Shown: positions 27,889 to 37,802 of the stretch, piece after piece
Position numbering within the stretch: the first letter of the stretch is position 1
Layout: every line of letters begins with the position of its first letter
From: Oceanospirillaceae bacterium ASP10-02a
GTDB taxonomy: Bacteria > Pseudomonadota > Gammaproteobacteria > Pseudomonadales > Balneatricaceae
Length of the DNA stretch: 64,000 bases
NCBI GenBank assembly: GCA_905182035.1
Contig: CAJIZL010000015.1
Coordinates: 53,110 to 117,109, forward strand
Direction: 5' to 3'
Translations under genes and position numbers: made by a program
Notes under the pieces: generated by a model
The model's database searches: none
What the model was told of the DNA's origin: nothing
The model's input: the letters and a program-made list of their open reading frames with translations, nothing else

Positions 27889-30138
27889 GCGTGTTAGACC
27901 AGCAGCTTTAAGGTTGTCTCTAATCACTTGCTGGACACCATCAGCACCCGGTTGCTGCAGTGCTTGTTGGAGCATCTCTTGGGCTTGGCTCAAACTAAAG
28001 TTACGGATGACCGACTTGACTTTTGGAAGGCTAGCCGCGTTCATCGATAAACTGTCGTAACCCATACCCATAAGCAATAACGCCCCAGCTGGGTCACCTG
28101 CTAATTCACCACATAGACTCACGGGAATATCAGCTTCTTTGGCTGCATCAACCACATTTTGTAGCGCCATTAATACGGCTGGGTGCATGGTGTGATACAA
28201 GTCTGCCACCCGAGGGTTATCTCGGTCTACCGCCAGTATATACTGAGTTAAATCATTACTTCCGACAGACAAAAAGTCCACTCGCGCAGCAATGTGGTTA
28301 GCTTGATATACAGCAGCTGGCACTTCCACCATCACACCAATGGGTGGCCGCACAAGCTTATAACCTTCTTCACACAACTCTGAAAAAGCTTGATCGATCC
28401 AACGGATAGACTCATCAATTTCGCTCACATGGGTAATCATAGGCAACATGATGCGGAGGTTATCTAAGCCTTCACTGGCCTTGAGCATGGCACGAATTTG
28501 CACCAAAAATATTTCTGGGTGATCTAAAGTAATACGAATGCCGCGCCAACCTAAAAACGGATTATCTTCTTCAATGGTGAAGTAAGGTAGGTTTTTATCA
28601 CCACCAATATCCAAGGTGCGCATAGTCACAGGGAGAGGGGCAAAACCTTGCAGCTGGGTGCGATAACAATCAGTTTGTTCTTCTTCTGATGGAAAGTGTT
28701 CCTTAATCATAAAGGGCACTTCGGTACGATATAGACCTACCCCCTCGGCACCCTGATCTAACGAACGGCTGACATCGAGAGGTAAACTCGTATTGACTAA
28801 CAAAGGTACTGTGTGACCGTCACGTGTTTGCGCCGGCACATTACGCAGAATTTCTAACTCTTTGGTAAATGAGGCTTCTTCGGCGATGGCTTGTTCATAT
28901 TGACGGCGCAGGTCCTGACTAGGATTGAGGAAGATACGCCCCATGTAGCCATCAATAACCACCTCTTGGCCTTCCATACGTCGATAAGGAAAATCCACCG
29001 CACCCATGACCGTAGGAATGCCCATGGAACGAGCCAATATAGCGGCATGGGAGTTATTCGAACCCAAGGTAGAGATGATGGCTTTAAGTTTATGGGCTGG
29101 TACTTCCGCCAACATAGCCGCAGTTACTTCCTCAGCCACCAATACGGTAGCATCGTCAAACTCACGCACTTCGGTATTGGTTTGCTGTAGCTCTGCTAAT
29201 ATACGCCGACCAAGGTCGCGAATATCGGAAGCTCTTTCCCGTAAATATGGATCGTCCATAGCCTCGAAGGCACGGATGTGTTGTTGCACGACTCGACGCA
29301 AGGAGCCTTGTGCCCATTGTCCTTGGCGTATATGTTGAATCACTTCCCCAGCCAGAGCATTGTCATCTAGCATGCGCATATACACCTCGAACAATTCTTG
29401 TTCTTGGTTTTTTAGGTTGCGTGCCAAGGTTCGACTAATGATTTTTATCTTACGTCGAACAGCTTCCAAAGCCGTTTGAAAGGCCTCGACTTCCTGTTCT
29501 GGATTGCGGCACTTGCGGTCTGGTACTTTGCCTAAGTTTGCCGGCGGGGCGATGACTGCTACATGGCCAATAGCCACACCACCAGAGCCACTGACCCCTT
29601 CGTAATGTAAGTCTAGGCTTTCGCCATCAGCCAAAGCATCCTGTCGTAAGCCTCCACCAGTGGCTTCAGCGTGTGCAATAAAGCCTGCAAGCTGGGCCGA
29701 CAAGGTAATGAGTACGGCCTCTTCTTCGGTACCAAACTGGCGTTCGTCGCGCTGCTGCACCACTAAGATACCCAACACCTTACGGTGGTGAATAATAGGC
29801 ACACCTAGAAAGGAGCTAAAGGCTTCTTCACCAGTCTCTTGCACGTAATAAAAATTAGGGTGTTCGGCAGCCCGCTTAAGGTTAATGGTTTCTGCCTTAA
29901 GACCCACCAAACCCACCAAACCTTTGCCTGAAGACAAACAAGCCTGACCAATGGATGCTTGGTTGAGCCCCTCACTCGCCATGAGGACGTAATTGTCAGT
30001 TTGCGGGAAGTATAGGTAAATAGAGCACACGTCAGTACGCATGGCTCTCCTAACCTGGTGTACCACCAACTTCAAGGCCGATTGCAAATCCTCTGCAGCG
30101 CTCACCGCTTGGATTATTTTACGCAGACTGTGCAGCAT
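27862..30138 (-). CDS. ptsP: Phosphoenolpyruvate-protein phosphotransferase PtsP (EI-Ntr)
   Basis: PtsP starts the nitrogen PTS by phosphorylating NPr from PEP. An N-terminal GAF domain (about residues 1-155) is followed by the EI N-domain, the swivelling domain with the phospho-His at 364 in NNSHAAILAR, and the PEP-binding TIM barrel (with LPMITHVSEI, SVGSNDLTQYILAVDR and LCGELAGDP). Length 758 is close to the E. coli 748. It is downstream of rppH by 23 bases, the usual rppH-ptsP pair. Confidence 0.97.
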   Translation of the reverse strand: MLHSLRKIIQAVSAAEDLQSALKLVVHQVRRAMRTDVCSIYLYFPQTDNYVLMASEGLNQASIGQACLSSGKGLVGLVGLKAETINLKRAAEHPNFYYVQETGEEAFSSFLGVPIIHHRKVLGILVVQQRDERQFGTEEEAVLITLSAQLAGFIAHAEATGGGLRQDALADGESLDLHYEGVSGSGGVAIGHVAVIAPPANLGKVPDRKCRNPEQEVEAFQTALEAVRRKIKIISRTLARNLKNQEQELFEVYMRMLDDNALAGEVIQHIRQGQWAQGSLRRVVQQHIRAFEAMDDPYLRERASDIRDLGRRILAELQQTNTEVREFDDATVLVAEEVTAAMLAEVPAHKLKAIISTLGSNNSHAAILARSMGIPTVMGAVDFPYRRMEGQEVVIDGYMGRIFLNPSQDLRRQYEQAIAEEASFTKELEILRNVPAQTRDGHTVPLLVNTSLPLDVSRSLDQGAEGVGLYRTEVPFMIKEHFPSEEEQTDCYRTQLQGFAPLPVTMRTLDIGGDKNLPYFTIEEDNPFLGWRGIRITLDHPEIFLVQIRAMLKASEGLDNLRIMLPMITHVSEIDESIRWIDQAFSELCEEGYKLVRPPIGVMVEVPAAVYQANHIAARVDFLSVGSNDLTQYILAVDRDNPRVADLYHTMHPAVLMALQNVVDAAKEADIPVSLCGELAGDPAGALLLMGMGYDSLSMNAASLPKVKSVIRNFSLSQAQEMLQQALQQPGADGVQQVIRDNLKAAGLTRLHSRYVGN

Positions 30139-30161
30139 GCAGTTTAGTTCCTAGCTATAAT

Positions 30162-30683
30162 TTATTGACTCTGTGCATGGCTTGGAATAACTAAACCATG
30201 GTGATAAACCAGACGTGAATGGCGTAGACAAAGCTCTTTCATGGCTCGACGATAAACCTCACGCTTAAACGACACCACTTGATCTACTGGGTACCAATAA
30301 CTAACCCACTCCCAGGCATCAAATTCTGGGCTGTTGGTAGTTGCCGTTTGAACCACCGAATCTGGTGCTAACATACGTAGCAAAAACCATTTTTGTTTTT
30401 GACCAATGCATAAAGGTTTCTGGCCCTGGCGAATCATCCGCTTAGGCAACCGATACCTTAGCCAACCACGAGTGCAAGCAAGCACCTCTACGTGTTCTGG
30501 CGACAGACCAATTTCTTCTTTGAGTTCCCTAAATAAGGCTTCTTCTGGCGTTTCGTGGGCATCGATGCCCCCTTGGGGGAATTGCCAAGCATCCCAACCC
30601 AAACGCTTTGCCCACAGCACTTGGCCCTGGGAATTTGCCAGAATAATACCTACATTGGGGCGAAAACCATCTTTATCGATCAC
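30162..30683 (-). CDS. rppH: RNA pyrophosphohydrolase
   Basis: RppH removes pyrophosphate from 5'-triphosphate mRNA ends, which triggers RNase E decay. It is a Nudix protein with [17 protein letters not shown] then KEEIGL. The open frame begins at an ATG at 30785, but the family starts with M-I-D-x-D-G-(Y/F)-R-P-N. Here that is GTG at 30683 ([13 protein letters not shown]), giving 173 residues, the normal size. The extra 34 upstream codons encode no family sequence. It is paired with ptsP, as in most gammaproteobacteria. Confidence 0.93.
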   Translation of the reverse strand: MIDKDGFRPNVGIILANSQGQVLWAKRLGWDAWQFPQGGIDAHETPEEALFRELKEEIGLSPEHVEVLACTRGWLRYRLPKRMIRQGQKPLCIGQKQKWFLLRMLAPDSVVQTATTNSPEFDAWEWVSYWYPVDQVVSFKREVYRRAMKELCLRHSRLVYHHGLVIPSHAQSQ

Positions 30684-30802
30684 GGCTTTGCACCATAGAA
30701 AATATATATGACCCCATTGTTCCACAAAATGGTAGGCAACAACAACCACAGATGAAAATGAGCTAAAATAATGTTTTATCACCATTTAATATAGGAATTC
30801 CA

Positions 30803-31462
30803 ATGCAAGGAAGACTCGCTCTGTTTGATTTAGACAACACATTATTAGCTGGAGACAGCGACCATGGATGGGGACAGTTCATGGTGGCGCAGGGTCTTGT
30901 TGATGGAGCAAACTATGGCGCAAAAAATGATGCTTTTTACCAAGACTATCTCGCAGGAGATTTAGACATGGTCGCCTATGCAGAGTTTGCGCTTACACCT
31001 TTGGCACAATACAGCGCCACTGAACTTAAAACCATTCACCAAAAGTTCATGCAAACCACTGTCATTCCAATGATTGCACCTAAAACCCAAGCCTTGTTGA
31101 AAAAGCACCGGGATGCTGGAGATGTTTTGGTAATCGTAACGGCCACCAGCGACTTTATAACAGCGCCCATTGCTGAATACCTTGCTATACCTCACCTCAT
31201 TGCTACACCTACAGAGTGCGTAGATGGACGTTATACAGGAAAACTGAGTGGTGCACCCTGCTTTAAGGCGGGTAAAATTGATAAGCTTAATGCTTGGATG
31301 GCACTCAACGGTTACAACATTGAAGGCGCCTGTTTCTATAGTGACTCCCACAATGATTTACCATTATTAGCGCTGGTGGACGAGCCCATCGTGGTGGACC
31401 CAGATCCAAAGCTCGAAGCCCATGCCTTGGCGAATGGTTGGCAAGTGATGAGTTTGCGATGA
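30803..31462 (+). CDS. HAD-IB family phosphatase (SerB-like)
   Basis: This HAD-superfamily hydrolase of subfamily IB has motif I FDLDNTLLAGDS (nucleophile Asp9, acid Asp11), motif II VTATSDF, a conserved Lys in FKAGKIDKL, and motif III FYSDSHNDLPLL. An inserted helical cap lies between motifs I and II. Such proteins dephosphorylate phosphoserine or related small metabolites. The substrate is not determined. It is divergent from rppH, the same arrangement seen in Pseudomonas. Confidence 0.88.
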   Translation: MQGRLALFDLDNTLLAGDSDHGWGQFMVAQGLVDGANYGAKNDAFYQDYLAGDLDMVAYAEFALTPLAQYSATELKTIHQKFMQTTVIPMIAPKTQALLKKHRDAGDVLVIVTATSDFITAPIAEYLAIPHLIATPTECVDGRYTGKLSGAPCFKAGKIDKLNAWMALNGYNIEGACFYSDSHNDLPLLALVDEPIVVDPDPKLEAHALANGWQVMSLR

Positions 31463-31511
31463 ACGCCTCACTCCTACCTATTGCATTATTGAGTAGGGTT
31501 TAAAAACCTTC

Positions 31512-32702
31512 CTAGACTTCATACCAAGTGCGCAGAATAACGGACTTTAGATAATCAGTCTCTGGGATGGCAGGGTGAACAGGGTGATCGCCACCTTGGC
31601 CACCTTGCTCTAACACTTGTCCCATACGGCCATTTTTACGACACGCTTCCTGCAATAGCTGAGTAAGGCGCGCGCGCTCTAAATGCATGGAACATGAAGC
31701 AGACACTAATATACCTTCTGGTTTTAACAGACGTATCGCTAGCTGATTAACACGTTGATATGCTAGCTCACCCGCTTTAATGTCTTTTCGACGAGCGATA
31801 AAGGCTGGCGGATCAATGATAACCATGTCAAAACGTTCGCCATCCTCATGTAACTGCTTCATGGCGGTAAAAGCATCACTTTTTAAGCTATGTACCTTAT
31901 TGCCAACACCATTCAATTCGGCTTGTTGATGCACTAAATCTAACGCTTGAGCAGAGGCATCCACACAGATCACTTCCTTAGCACCTGCTGCCGCAGCCTG
32001 CACACCCCAACCACCAATGTAGCTAAAAATGTCCAAAACCCGCTTACCATTGGCCAGCTTTTGCACTCTCCGGCGATTTAACCGGTGGTCATAAAACCAC
32101 CCCGTTTTTTGGCCATCCCACACTGGCGCCATGAAATTCACACCATTTTCTTTCAGAGGCACAAGTTTTGGTACATCACCCTGGGCCACACGCACGTATT
32201 CATCCAGGCCTTCAATTGCACGCATTTTGCCATCATTTTTAAGCAAAATATTGAGTGCTGGTACAACTTCATTAATGGCCTCCAGTAATTCTTCAAGCAA
32301 TAACTCAATACCCGCATTGGAAACCTGTACCACAATAACCTTATCAAAACGGTCAATCACCAGCCCTGGCAAACCATCACTGTCGCCATAGACCCAGCGG
32401 TAGCAGCGATCTTCAAACAACTGCTCTCTGCTAGTTAAAGCAGTCTTCAACCTGCTAACCAAACGCTCAAGGTTGAGCGGCTCGCCTGCTTTACGACTCA
32501 CCAAACGGCCACAAATAAGCTGTTTGGGGTTAATAATAGCAGTGCCTATGGCTTTACCATTAGCATCCAGCACATTCACTTGTTCGCCTGCAGCAAAGCT
32601 TTGCAAGGGCGATTTTTTTACATCAACTTCATTGCTGTAAATCCACAAGTGGCCCTGACGTAAGCGACGATCAGACTTTGGTTTTAAAATTAGATCTGGC
32701 AT
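31512..32702 (-). CDS. rlmI: 23S rRNA (cytosine-5-) methyltransferase, RlmI family
   Basis: This SAM-dependent methyltransferase has an N-terminal PUA domain (RLRQGHLWIYSNEVD), a central domain, and a Rossmann domain with DIFSYIGGWGVQAAAAGA (motif I), IIDPPAF (motif IV) and the catalytic Cys in SASCSMHL. The length of 396 equals E. coli RlmI, which methylates C1962 of 23S rRNA. It starts directly after the gcvH stop, so the two are cotranscribed. Confidence 0.88.
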   Translation of the reverse strand: MPDLILKPKSDRRLRQGHLWIYSNEVDVKKSPLQSFAAGEQVNVLDANGKAIGTAIINPKQLICGRLVSRKAGEPLNLERLVSRLKTALTSREQLFEDRCYRWVYGDSDGLPGLVIDRFDKVIVVQVSNAGIELLLEELLEAINEVVPALNILLKNDGKMRAIEGLDEYVRVAQGDVPKLVPLKENGVNFMAPVWDGQKTGWFYDHRLNRRRVQKLANGKRVLDIFSYIGGWGVQAAAAGAKEVICVDASAQALDLVHQQAELNGVGNKVHSLKSDAFTAMKQLHEDGERFDMVIIDPPAFIARRKDIKAGELAYQRVNQLAIRLLKPEGILVSASCSMHLERARLTQLLQEACRKNGRMGQVLEQGGQGGDHPVHPAIPETDYLKSVILRTWYEV

Positions 32703-33089
32703 TTATTCTTCACACAATTCACTATAAGCATCAGCATCTAACAACTGCTCTAATTCTTCTGGATTAGTTAATCGTATTCGTAACAACCATGCTTCACCAT
32801 AGGGATCTGAGTTAACCAACTCTGGATCATCGTCTAACTGCTCATTTACAGCAATCACTTCGCCAGAAACTGGCGCAAATAGATCCGACGCAGCTTTAAC
32901 AGACTCGATTACACCAAATTCATCTTCAGACACAAGCGCCACGCCAACGTCAGGTAGCTCAACAAATACCACATCACCTAGTTGCTCTTGGGCAAAGTCT
33001 GTCACTCCAATGGTGACAGTACCGTCACCTTCGTTGCGGATCCATTCATGGCTTGAGACGTAGCTTAAGCCTTGAGGTAAGTTGCTCAT
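32703..33089 (-). CDS. gcvH: Glycine cleavage system H protein
   Basis: GcvH is the lipoyl carrier that shuttles aminomethyl groups between GcvP, GcvT and dihydrolipoyl dehydrogenase. The lipoylation Lys is in [12 protein letters not shown]. The ATG at 33089 has AAGGAC eight bases upstream and gives the family start [16 protein letters not shown] (128 residues). The open frame extends further but without homology. It follows ubiI by 10 bases. In E. coli gcvT-gcvH-gcvP follow ubiI; here gcvT and gcvP are absent from the neighbourhood. Confidence 0.95.
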   Translation of the reverse strand: MSNLPQGLSYVSSHEWIRNEGDGTVTIGVTDFAQEQLGDVVFVELPDVGVALVSEDEFGVIESVKAASDLFAPVSGEVIAVNEQLDDDPELVNSDPYGEAWLLRIRLTNPEELEQLLDADAYSELCEE

Positions 33090-33099
33090 AATTGTGTCC

Positions 33100-34362
33100 T
33101 TATAAGGTATTTTTGACGGATTTTGGCGCTTGTGACAATGGAGGTAAGTGTGCACCCACACCCATGGCCTGTTGCGCTAAGTGTTGTTTAATAGGGCTCA
33201 GTTTTTGCACCCAATTCATGCCAGTATTGCGTAGCAAACTCAACATTGGATGTTGGTTACCAAACAATCGAGAAAAGCTTTCCATCAAGGTCATCATGCG
33301 TAGATTATCACCGCGCCTTTGGGCCTGATAATTCTCTAAAACTCCGAGACTGGAAATATCATAGCCTTTTTGTTGGGCTTGCTTTAACGTCTCTACTAAA
33401 GCAGCAACATCAAGAAGCCCCAAATTAACCCCTTGGCCCGCTAACGGGTGTATGGTGTGAGCTGCATCGCCCACTAATACCAATCCAGATTGCACATAAC
33501 GCTTGGCATGGCGCTGTCTGAGAGGTATGACGTGGCGTTGATCACTTGCGATCACAGCACCTAATTGGCCCTCAAAAGCCTGACTCAGAGCGAGGCAGAA
33601 TTCACTTTCTGTCAATTGTTGCATCGCCTCTGCTTGCGCCTTTGGGCGCGACCATACGATAGAACAATAATGGTTATCTGGGCCTTCTTCGGCAGCAGTC
33701 GACAAAGGTAAAAAGGCCAATATGCCGTCCTCTGTAAACCGTTGCCATGCAGTATTTTGGTGTGGTTTGGACACTTTTACTCGAGTCACCAAGGCGTGAT
33801 GGGGGTAATCCCACTCGCGGGTAGGTAAACCAGCTAACTGCCTAATCTTAGAGCTGGCTCCATCAGCACCCACCACCAAAGCGGCGCTAATTTGCTCACC
33901 ACTCACCAAAGTTAAGCGCCGTGGCGCTATCTCTTGTGAAGTCATGTCGACAATCTGGCTATGCTCAAACAATTGGTATTGCTTCTGACCTAGGACCTGG
34001 TGCAAGGCTGAAGTAATGGTGCGATTTTCAACAATGTGCCCCAAATAAGGCAGGTGCTGTTCGGCAGCAGTAAAATTAAGCTGACCCGTGCCACAGGCAT
34101 CCCACACATGCATGGCACTGTATGCCTGTAAACGTGCCATATTTTCTATAACAGGCCAGGCTTCAAGGTTTTTTAATAGGTTTTCGGAGGCTAAACTCAA
34201 AGCTGAAACACGAGCATCTACTTGCTCTGGCGGCCAATCTTGCGACGGACTCAATTCACCCGATTCAATTAATGCCACCTTAAAACCAGCATCTATAAGG
34301 CCACAAGCAAGGCTTGCACCAACCATTCCAGCGCCAACAATAGCAACATCAAACTGGCTCAT
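33100..34362 (-). CDS. ubiI: FAD-dependent ubiquinone hydroxylase, UbiI/VisC-like
   Basis: This FAD monooxygenase of the UbiH/COQ6 family hydroxylates the ubiquinone ring, probably at C5. The dinucleotide fingerprint is [27 protein letters not shown] is the family DG motif, and [19 protein letters not shown] is the FAD ribityl motif. The ATG at 34362 overlaps the ubiH stop as ATGA and is preferred to the first ATG of the frame (34377). Its position after ubiH fits UbiI; UbiF/UbiM-type specificity cannot be excluded from sequence alone. Confidence 0.88.
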   Translation of the reverse strand: MSQFDVAIVGAGMVGASLACGLIDAGFKVALIESGELSPSQDWPPEQVDARVSALSLASENLLKNLEAWPVIENMARLQAYSAMHVWDACGTGQLNFTAAEQHLPYLGHIVENRTITSALHQVLGQKQYQLFEHSQIVDMTSQEIAPRRLTLVSGEQISAALVVGADGASSKIRQLAGLPTREWDYPHHALVTRVKVSKPHQNTAWQRFTEDGILAFLPLSTAAEEGPDNHYCSIVWSRPKAQAEAMQQLTESEFCLALSQAFEGQLGAVIASDQRHVIPLRQRHAKRYVQSGLVLVGDAAHTIHPLAGQGVNLGLLDVAALVETLKQAQQKGYDISSLGVLENYQAQRRGDNLRMMTLMESFSRLFGNQHPMLSLLRNTGMNWVQKLSPIKQHLAQQAMGVGAHLPPLSQAPKSVKNTL

Positions 34363-35699
34363 GAATCTGTCTCGCAACTGCTATCTAACCTAGCAGCTAT
34401 CACCGGAGGCATCGCTAAAACCTGTGCCAGAGGCACATCTAAACCCATGGCTGCACGAGTAAATATAGTTTTTACGAATGGTACTTGCTGCATAGTTAAT
34501 AGCCCTAGTTGCCGTAAAGCGGAGTAATGGTACTTATTGCTAGAAAAAAGTTTCATTACTTTGTCACTGGCACCAATGACACGATCTTGGTCCCACCGGC
34601 TGGTTTCGACAAACTGGTTTAAACTGGTTAAGTCACCAATAGGTGTGCCTTTCTTACAGGCCTTAAGCACTGATTCGGCCAGGGCAAAGCTGCCCCGTAA
34701 CGCTAGGTTAAAACCTTGGCCAGCAATGGGATGTAAAGTATGGGCTGCATTACCTACAACAGCTAAGCCTTGCCGAGCCTGTTCTTGAGCAACACTCAAG
34801 GTGAGTGGGTACACCTGACGATCACCAATGGCACGAAATTCACCCATGGGATAACCCACATGTTGCTGAATTTCTTTTAGCACCTCGTCATCACTCAATT
34901 GTTGCAATTCACTCTGGCGGGAAATGGGTTGCGTCCATACTACGGCTGCACGATGTTTACCCTTGAAACTAAGTAATGGTAATAGTGCCAAGGGCCCAGA
35001 TGGAGTAAATCGCTCACAAGCGAGGCCATGATGGTGTTGCTCTAGTTCCAAATTAGCCACTAGTGCCACTTGGTCATAACTTTGGATTTGATCAAACATA
35101 CCCAGCTGTTGGCGTAAATCTGATCGGCCACCATCTGCCATCACAACTAGCTGCGCTGTGAGAGTGCCACCTTGTCCAAGGCGCTGATATTCTAATTGGC
35201 TATTTTGGCGTGCGTTATCTATAGCAGTGACCTGAGTCTGGTCAATTAGGTGTACAAAATCACAACAGCGTTGGGTTATTTGCTCTAAGAATACCCGTCC
35301 CATAGTCTGGTTTTGTAACACGTACCCCAAGGCTTCTCGTTGCATATCAGAGGCCTGCATCTCACTCTTCCAAGGCTGGCCTTGGTCGCTTACTTCAATA
35401 TTGCTAATGGCTTGCGCGTGGGGGTATAAGTGTTGCCATAATTGGATGCTATGTAATAAGTTACGGCTACCAAGGGCAAGGGCCGTTGTGCGTCCATCTA
35501 AAGCACCTGCCGCCGTAGGTGTTGTAGCTTCAATGGGTGCAGCATCTAGCAAGGCAATGGATAGCCCGTAAGTCTTCGCCGTGCCGGCAAGCGCCAAACA
35601 CAAGCTTGCACCTACTAATCCGCCACCGACAATAACAATATCGTAATTCTTGGCAACCTGGGCGCCAGTGGGAAATTGATCTGAATTTGCCACTATCAT
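34359..35699 (-). CDS. ubiH: 2-octaprenyl-6-methoxyphenol hydroxylase
   Basis: UbiH hydroxylates C1 of the ubiquinone precursor. The FAD fingerprint VIVGGGLVGASLCLAL begins near residue 22, the DG motif is ADGGRSDLRQQLG, and the ribityl motif is GNAAHTLHPIAGQGFNLALRG. Length is 446 residues against 392 in E. coli, partly from N-terminal extension and a longer C-terminus. ATGA overlaps link it to pepP upstream and to ubiI downstream. Confidence 0.9.
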   Translation of the reverse strand: MIVANSDQFPTGAQVAKNYDIVIVGGGLVGASLCLALAGTAKTYGLSIALLDAAPIEATTPTAAGALDGRTTALALGSRNLLHSIQLWQHLYPHAQAISNIEVSDQGQPWKSEMQASDMQREALGYVLQNQTMGRVFLEQITQRCCDFVHLIDQTQVTAIDNARQNSQLEYQRLGQGGTLTAQLVVMADGGRSDLRQQLGMFDQIQSYDQVALVANLELEQHHHGLACERFTPSGPLALLPLLSFKGKHRAAVVWTQPISRQSELQQLSDDEVLKEIQQHVGYPMGEFRAIGDRQVYPLTLSVAQEQARQGLAVVGNAAHTLHPIAGQGFNLALRGSFALAESVLKACKKGTPIGDLTSLNQFVETSRWDQDRVIGASDKVMKLFSSNKYHYSALRQLGLLTMQQVPFVKTIFTRAAMGLDVPLAQVLAMPPVIAARLDSSCETDS

Positions 35700-37009
35700 C
35701 CAGCCATCAAGGTTTCAATATCTGCCACAGTTACTGGCAAATAGGCAGTCAGGTTACGGTAACCATCTTCTGTCACTAAGATATTATCCTCAATGCGCAC
35801 GCCAATACCACGCCATTGAGAGGGAATATTAGCATCATCTGGATCAATATAAATACCGGGTTCTACAGTGGTCACCATGCCTGCAATAAGGGGTCGAGAC
35901 TCACCACCTATTTTGTAAATACCAACATCATGTACATCCATGCCAAGCCAATGGCCTATATTGTGCATATAGAATTTACGAAAAGTTTGGTCTTCAATGT
36001 TTTTATCCAGTGCGCCTGTCAACAAACCAATATCAATTAGACCCTGGGTTATTACCTTGACTGCAGCATCTTGCATATCAGTAAATACGGCACCAGGCTT
36101 AATACATGCCAAGGCTGCTTGACGGGCCGCTAACACCAACTCATAAATAGTTTTTTGTGATTCACTAAAACGGCCATTAACTGGGAATGTACGGGTAATG
36201 TCTGACGCATAGTGATCTAACTCGCAGCCTGCATCAATCAATACTAAATCACCATCCTGCAATACTTGATCATTATTGGTGTAATGCAATATACAAGCAT
36301 TTTCACCACCAGCCACTATAGAACCATAAGCCACACGCTGACTACCTTGTATGGAAAACTGGTGATGTAACTCGGCCGCCAATTGATATTCGTTCATGCC
36401 CACTTTACAAACACTCATGGCCCGTTTATGGGCGGCCACACTAATATCGCAGGCCATTGCCATTTGTTCTACTTCAGCAGAAGATTTGAACAGACGCATG
36501 GCATCTACCAAAGGATCAAGATCCACGAGCTGGCTTGGGCATGTTTTTCCCTGCCGAGTTAAGCCACGTAGCTTAGATAGGCTCCGCTTTACTAGGTCAC
36601 CCGTATCTTCACGGCTAAACCCATAAACCACCTGACTTGCACCATCTAACAATTCAATTAGCTTTTCTGCGACGCTTTCGCTGGCATAGGCTTGATTCAT
36701 CATCAAAGCCCGTGGTGCAGCGTCCACACCTAAACGACGACCATGCCAAATTTCTTGTAACTTGTCCTTGCTGCGACAAAAAATGCTGCTGCATGGGCCA
36801 TCTACCCCATTGGTCAGCACTAGCGTGGTTTGCTGCTCTACCATGCCAGACAAATAATAAAAGCTACTGTCTTGCCGGTAGTCCTGTTCCACATCACCGT
36901 TACGTATATGCACCGGCGCGCACTGAATAACCACAACTGCTCCTTGTGGTAGGCTTTGCAACAAGGCTTGGCGTCGATTTGTATATTCTATGGTAGCTAG
37001 TTTAGTCAT
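35696..37009 (-). CDS. pepP: Xaa-Pro aminopeptidase P
   Basis: PepP removes N-terminal residues preceding proline. It is an M24 metalloprotease with an N-terminal creatinase-like domain and a pita-bread catalytic domain. The metal ligands lie in IDAGCELDHYASDITRTFP, HNIGHWLGMDVHD, VEPGIYI and VRIEDNILV. The frame opens at TTG (37045) inside a tandem repeat. The ATG at 37009 with AAGGGC upstream gives 437 residues, matching E. coli (441), and is preferred. It heads the pepP-ubiH-ubiI-gcvH run after ygfB. Confidence 0.95.
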   Translation of the reverse strand: MTKLATIEYTNRRQALLQSLPQGAVVVIQCAPVHIRNGDVEQDYRQDSSFYYLSGMVEQQTTLVLTNGVDGPCSSIFCRSKDKLQEIWHGRRLGVDAAPRALMMNQAYASESVAEKLIELLDGASQVVYGFSREDTGDLVKRSLSKLRGLTRQGKTCPSQLVDLDPLVDAMRLFKSSAEVEQMAMACDISVAAHKRAMSVCKVGMNEYQLAAELHHQFSIQGSQRVAYGSIVAGGENACILHYTNNDQVLQDGDLVLIDAGCELDHYASDITRTFPVNGRFSESQKTIYELVLAARQAALACIKPGAVFTDMQDAAVKVITQGLIDIGLLTGALDKNIEDQTFRKFYMHNIGHWLGMDVHDVGIYKIGGESRPLIAGMVTTVEPGIYIDPDDANIPSQWRGIGVRIEDNILVTEDGYRNLTAYLPVTVADIETLMAG

Positions 37010-37022
37010 GGCATCTGCCCTT

Positions 37023-37085
37023 AATGTAATTTCTGTGGCACTCAATGTAATTGCTGTGGCATTTAATGCAATTGCTGTGGCACCT
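37023..37085 (-). repeat. 21-bp tandem repeat, three copies, at the ygfB-pepP junction
   Basis: Three head-to-tail 21-base units (37023-37043, 37044-37064, 37065-37085) differ at only a few positions. On the minus strand the first-read unit encodes the end of YgfB, ending Val-Pro-Gln-Gln-Leu-His-stop. The next unit begins with ATG immediately after that stop and reads Met-Pro-Gln-Gln-Leu-His-stop. The third begins with GTG and reads Val/Met-Pro-Gln-Lys-Leu-His-stop. The pepP ribosome-binding site follows directly. Confidence 0.9.
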
Positions 37086-37662
37086 TTTGTTGCGCACTAT
37101 CGGCCGGCAAATTAAATTCTGCAAACATCATCATGGCAGCCAAACGTACATATTCAACCAGTTCTATGTAACTTGTTTCAGCGCTGTCTCCTTCTTGCTC
37201 TTCATCATCTGTATCAAAGGACACTTGGGCAATGTTGGCTAGATCTTCCATGGAGTCTGTAATTTCACTCGAGAGTTTTTGTTTGCTTCGATCAAAACCC
37301 AAGCCAAACCCACTTAAAAATCCACTACACCACGCACCTAAAGATTCCGTTCTACCTGCCAGTTCTGCATCATCTTCTGGAAGCAGTAGCTGAAACCCAA
37401 AATCAGCCGCCATCAATTGCTCTAACACCACATCGTAAAGCACAACCAATTCGGCTTTATCATCGTCATCTTCTACCTCTTGCACATCTAAATGAGCCAC
37501 AACTATGGCTAACCAAGCCTCAGCATCAGCTCGTACACCCGCCGCCAATTGCCCTGCCAACAGGCCGTGTAATTCCGAAGGGGTACCGAAGGCACCTAAC
37601 TCAACGAACATGTCGGCAAAGTCGTCAAATACGTAGTTTAGTCGCGGGGTGGCATCAGTCAT
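37063..37662 (-). CDS. ygfB: UPF0149/YgfB family protein
   Basis: This acidic, all-helical protein of the YgfB/YecA family shows FGTPSELHGLLAGQLAAG near the N-terminus and LGAWCSGFLSGFGLGF in the middle, both family hallmarks. In Pseudomonas aeruginosa the homologue has been linked to antitermination control. Length 199 is normal. It is the first gene of the leftward ygfB-pepP-ubiH-ubiI run and is divergent from zapA. Its last codons lie within the 21-bp tandem repeat. Confidence 0.9.
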   Translation of the reverse strand: MTDATPRLNYVFDDFADMFVELGAFGTPSELHGLLAGQLAAGVRADAEAWLAIVVAHLDVQEVEDDDDKAELVVLYDVVLEQLMAADFGFQLLLPEDDAELAGRTESLGAWCSGFLSGFGLGFDRSKQKLSSEITDSMEDLANIAQVSFDTDDEEQEGDSAETSYIELVEYVRLAAMMMFAEFNLPADSAQQKVPQQLH

Positions 37663-37802
37663 TGGTTTGGCTCTAGCTGCAAATTATGGAGTCATTATAC
37701 CTGAGCTGTACGCATTCTCTAGAGCTTTTGCAGAGCGTTACTAGACAGTGGCGCAATTTACTATAAAATCTATGGGTAGATTATCTTTTAAGTGGCCCAA
37801 TA

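Noticed and set aside
37009..37045. TTG start for pepP inside the tandem repeat
   Set aside because: The ATG at 37009 has a better ribosome-binding site and matches the family's N-terminus. The extra codons are repeat sequence.
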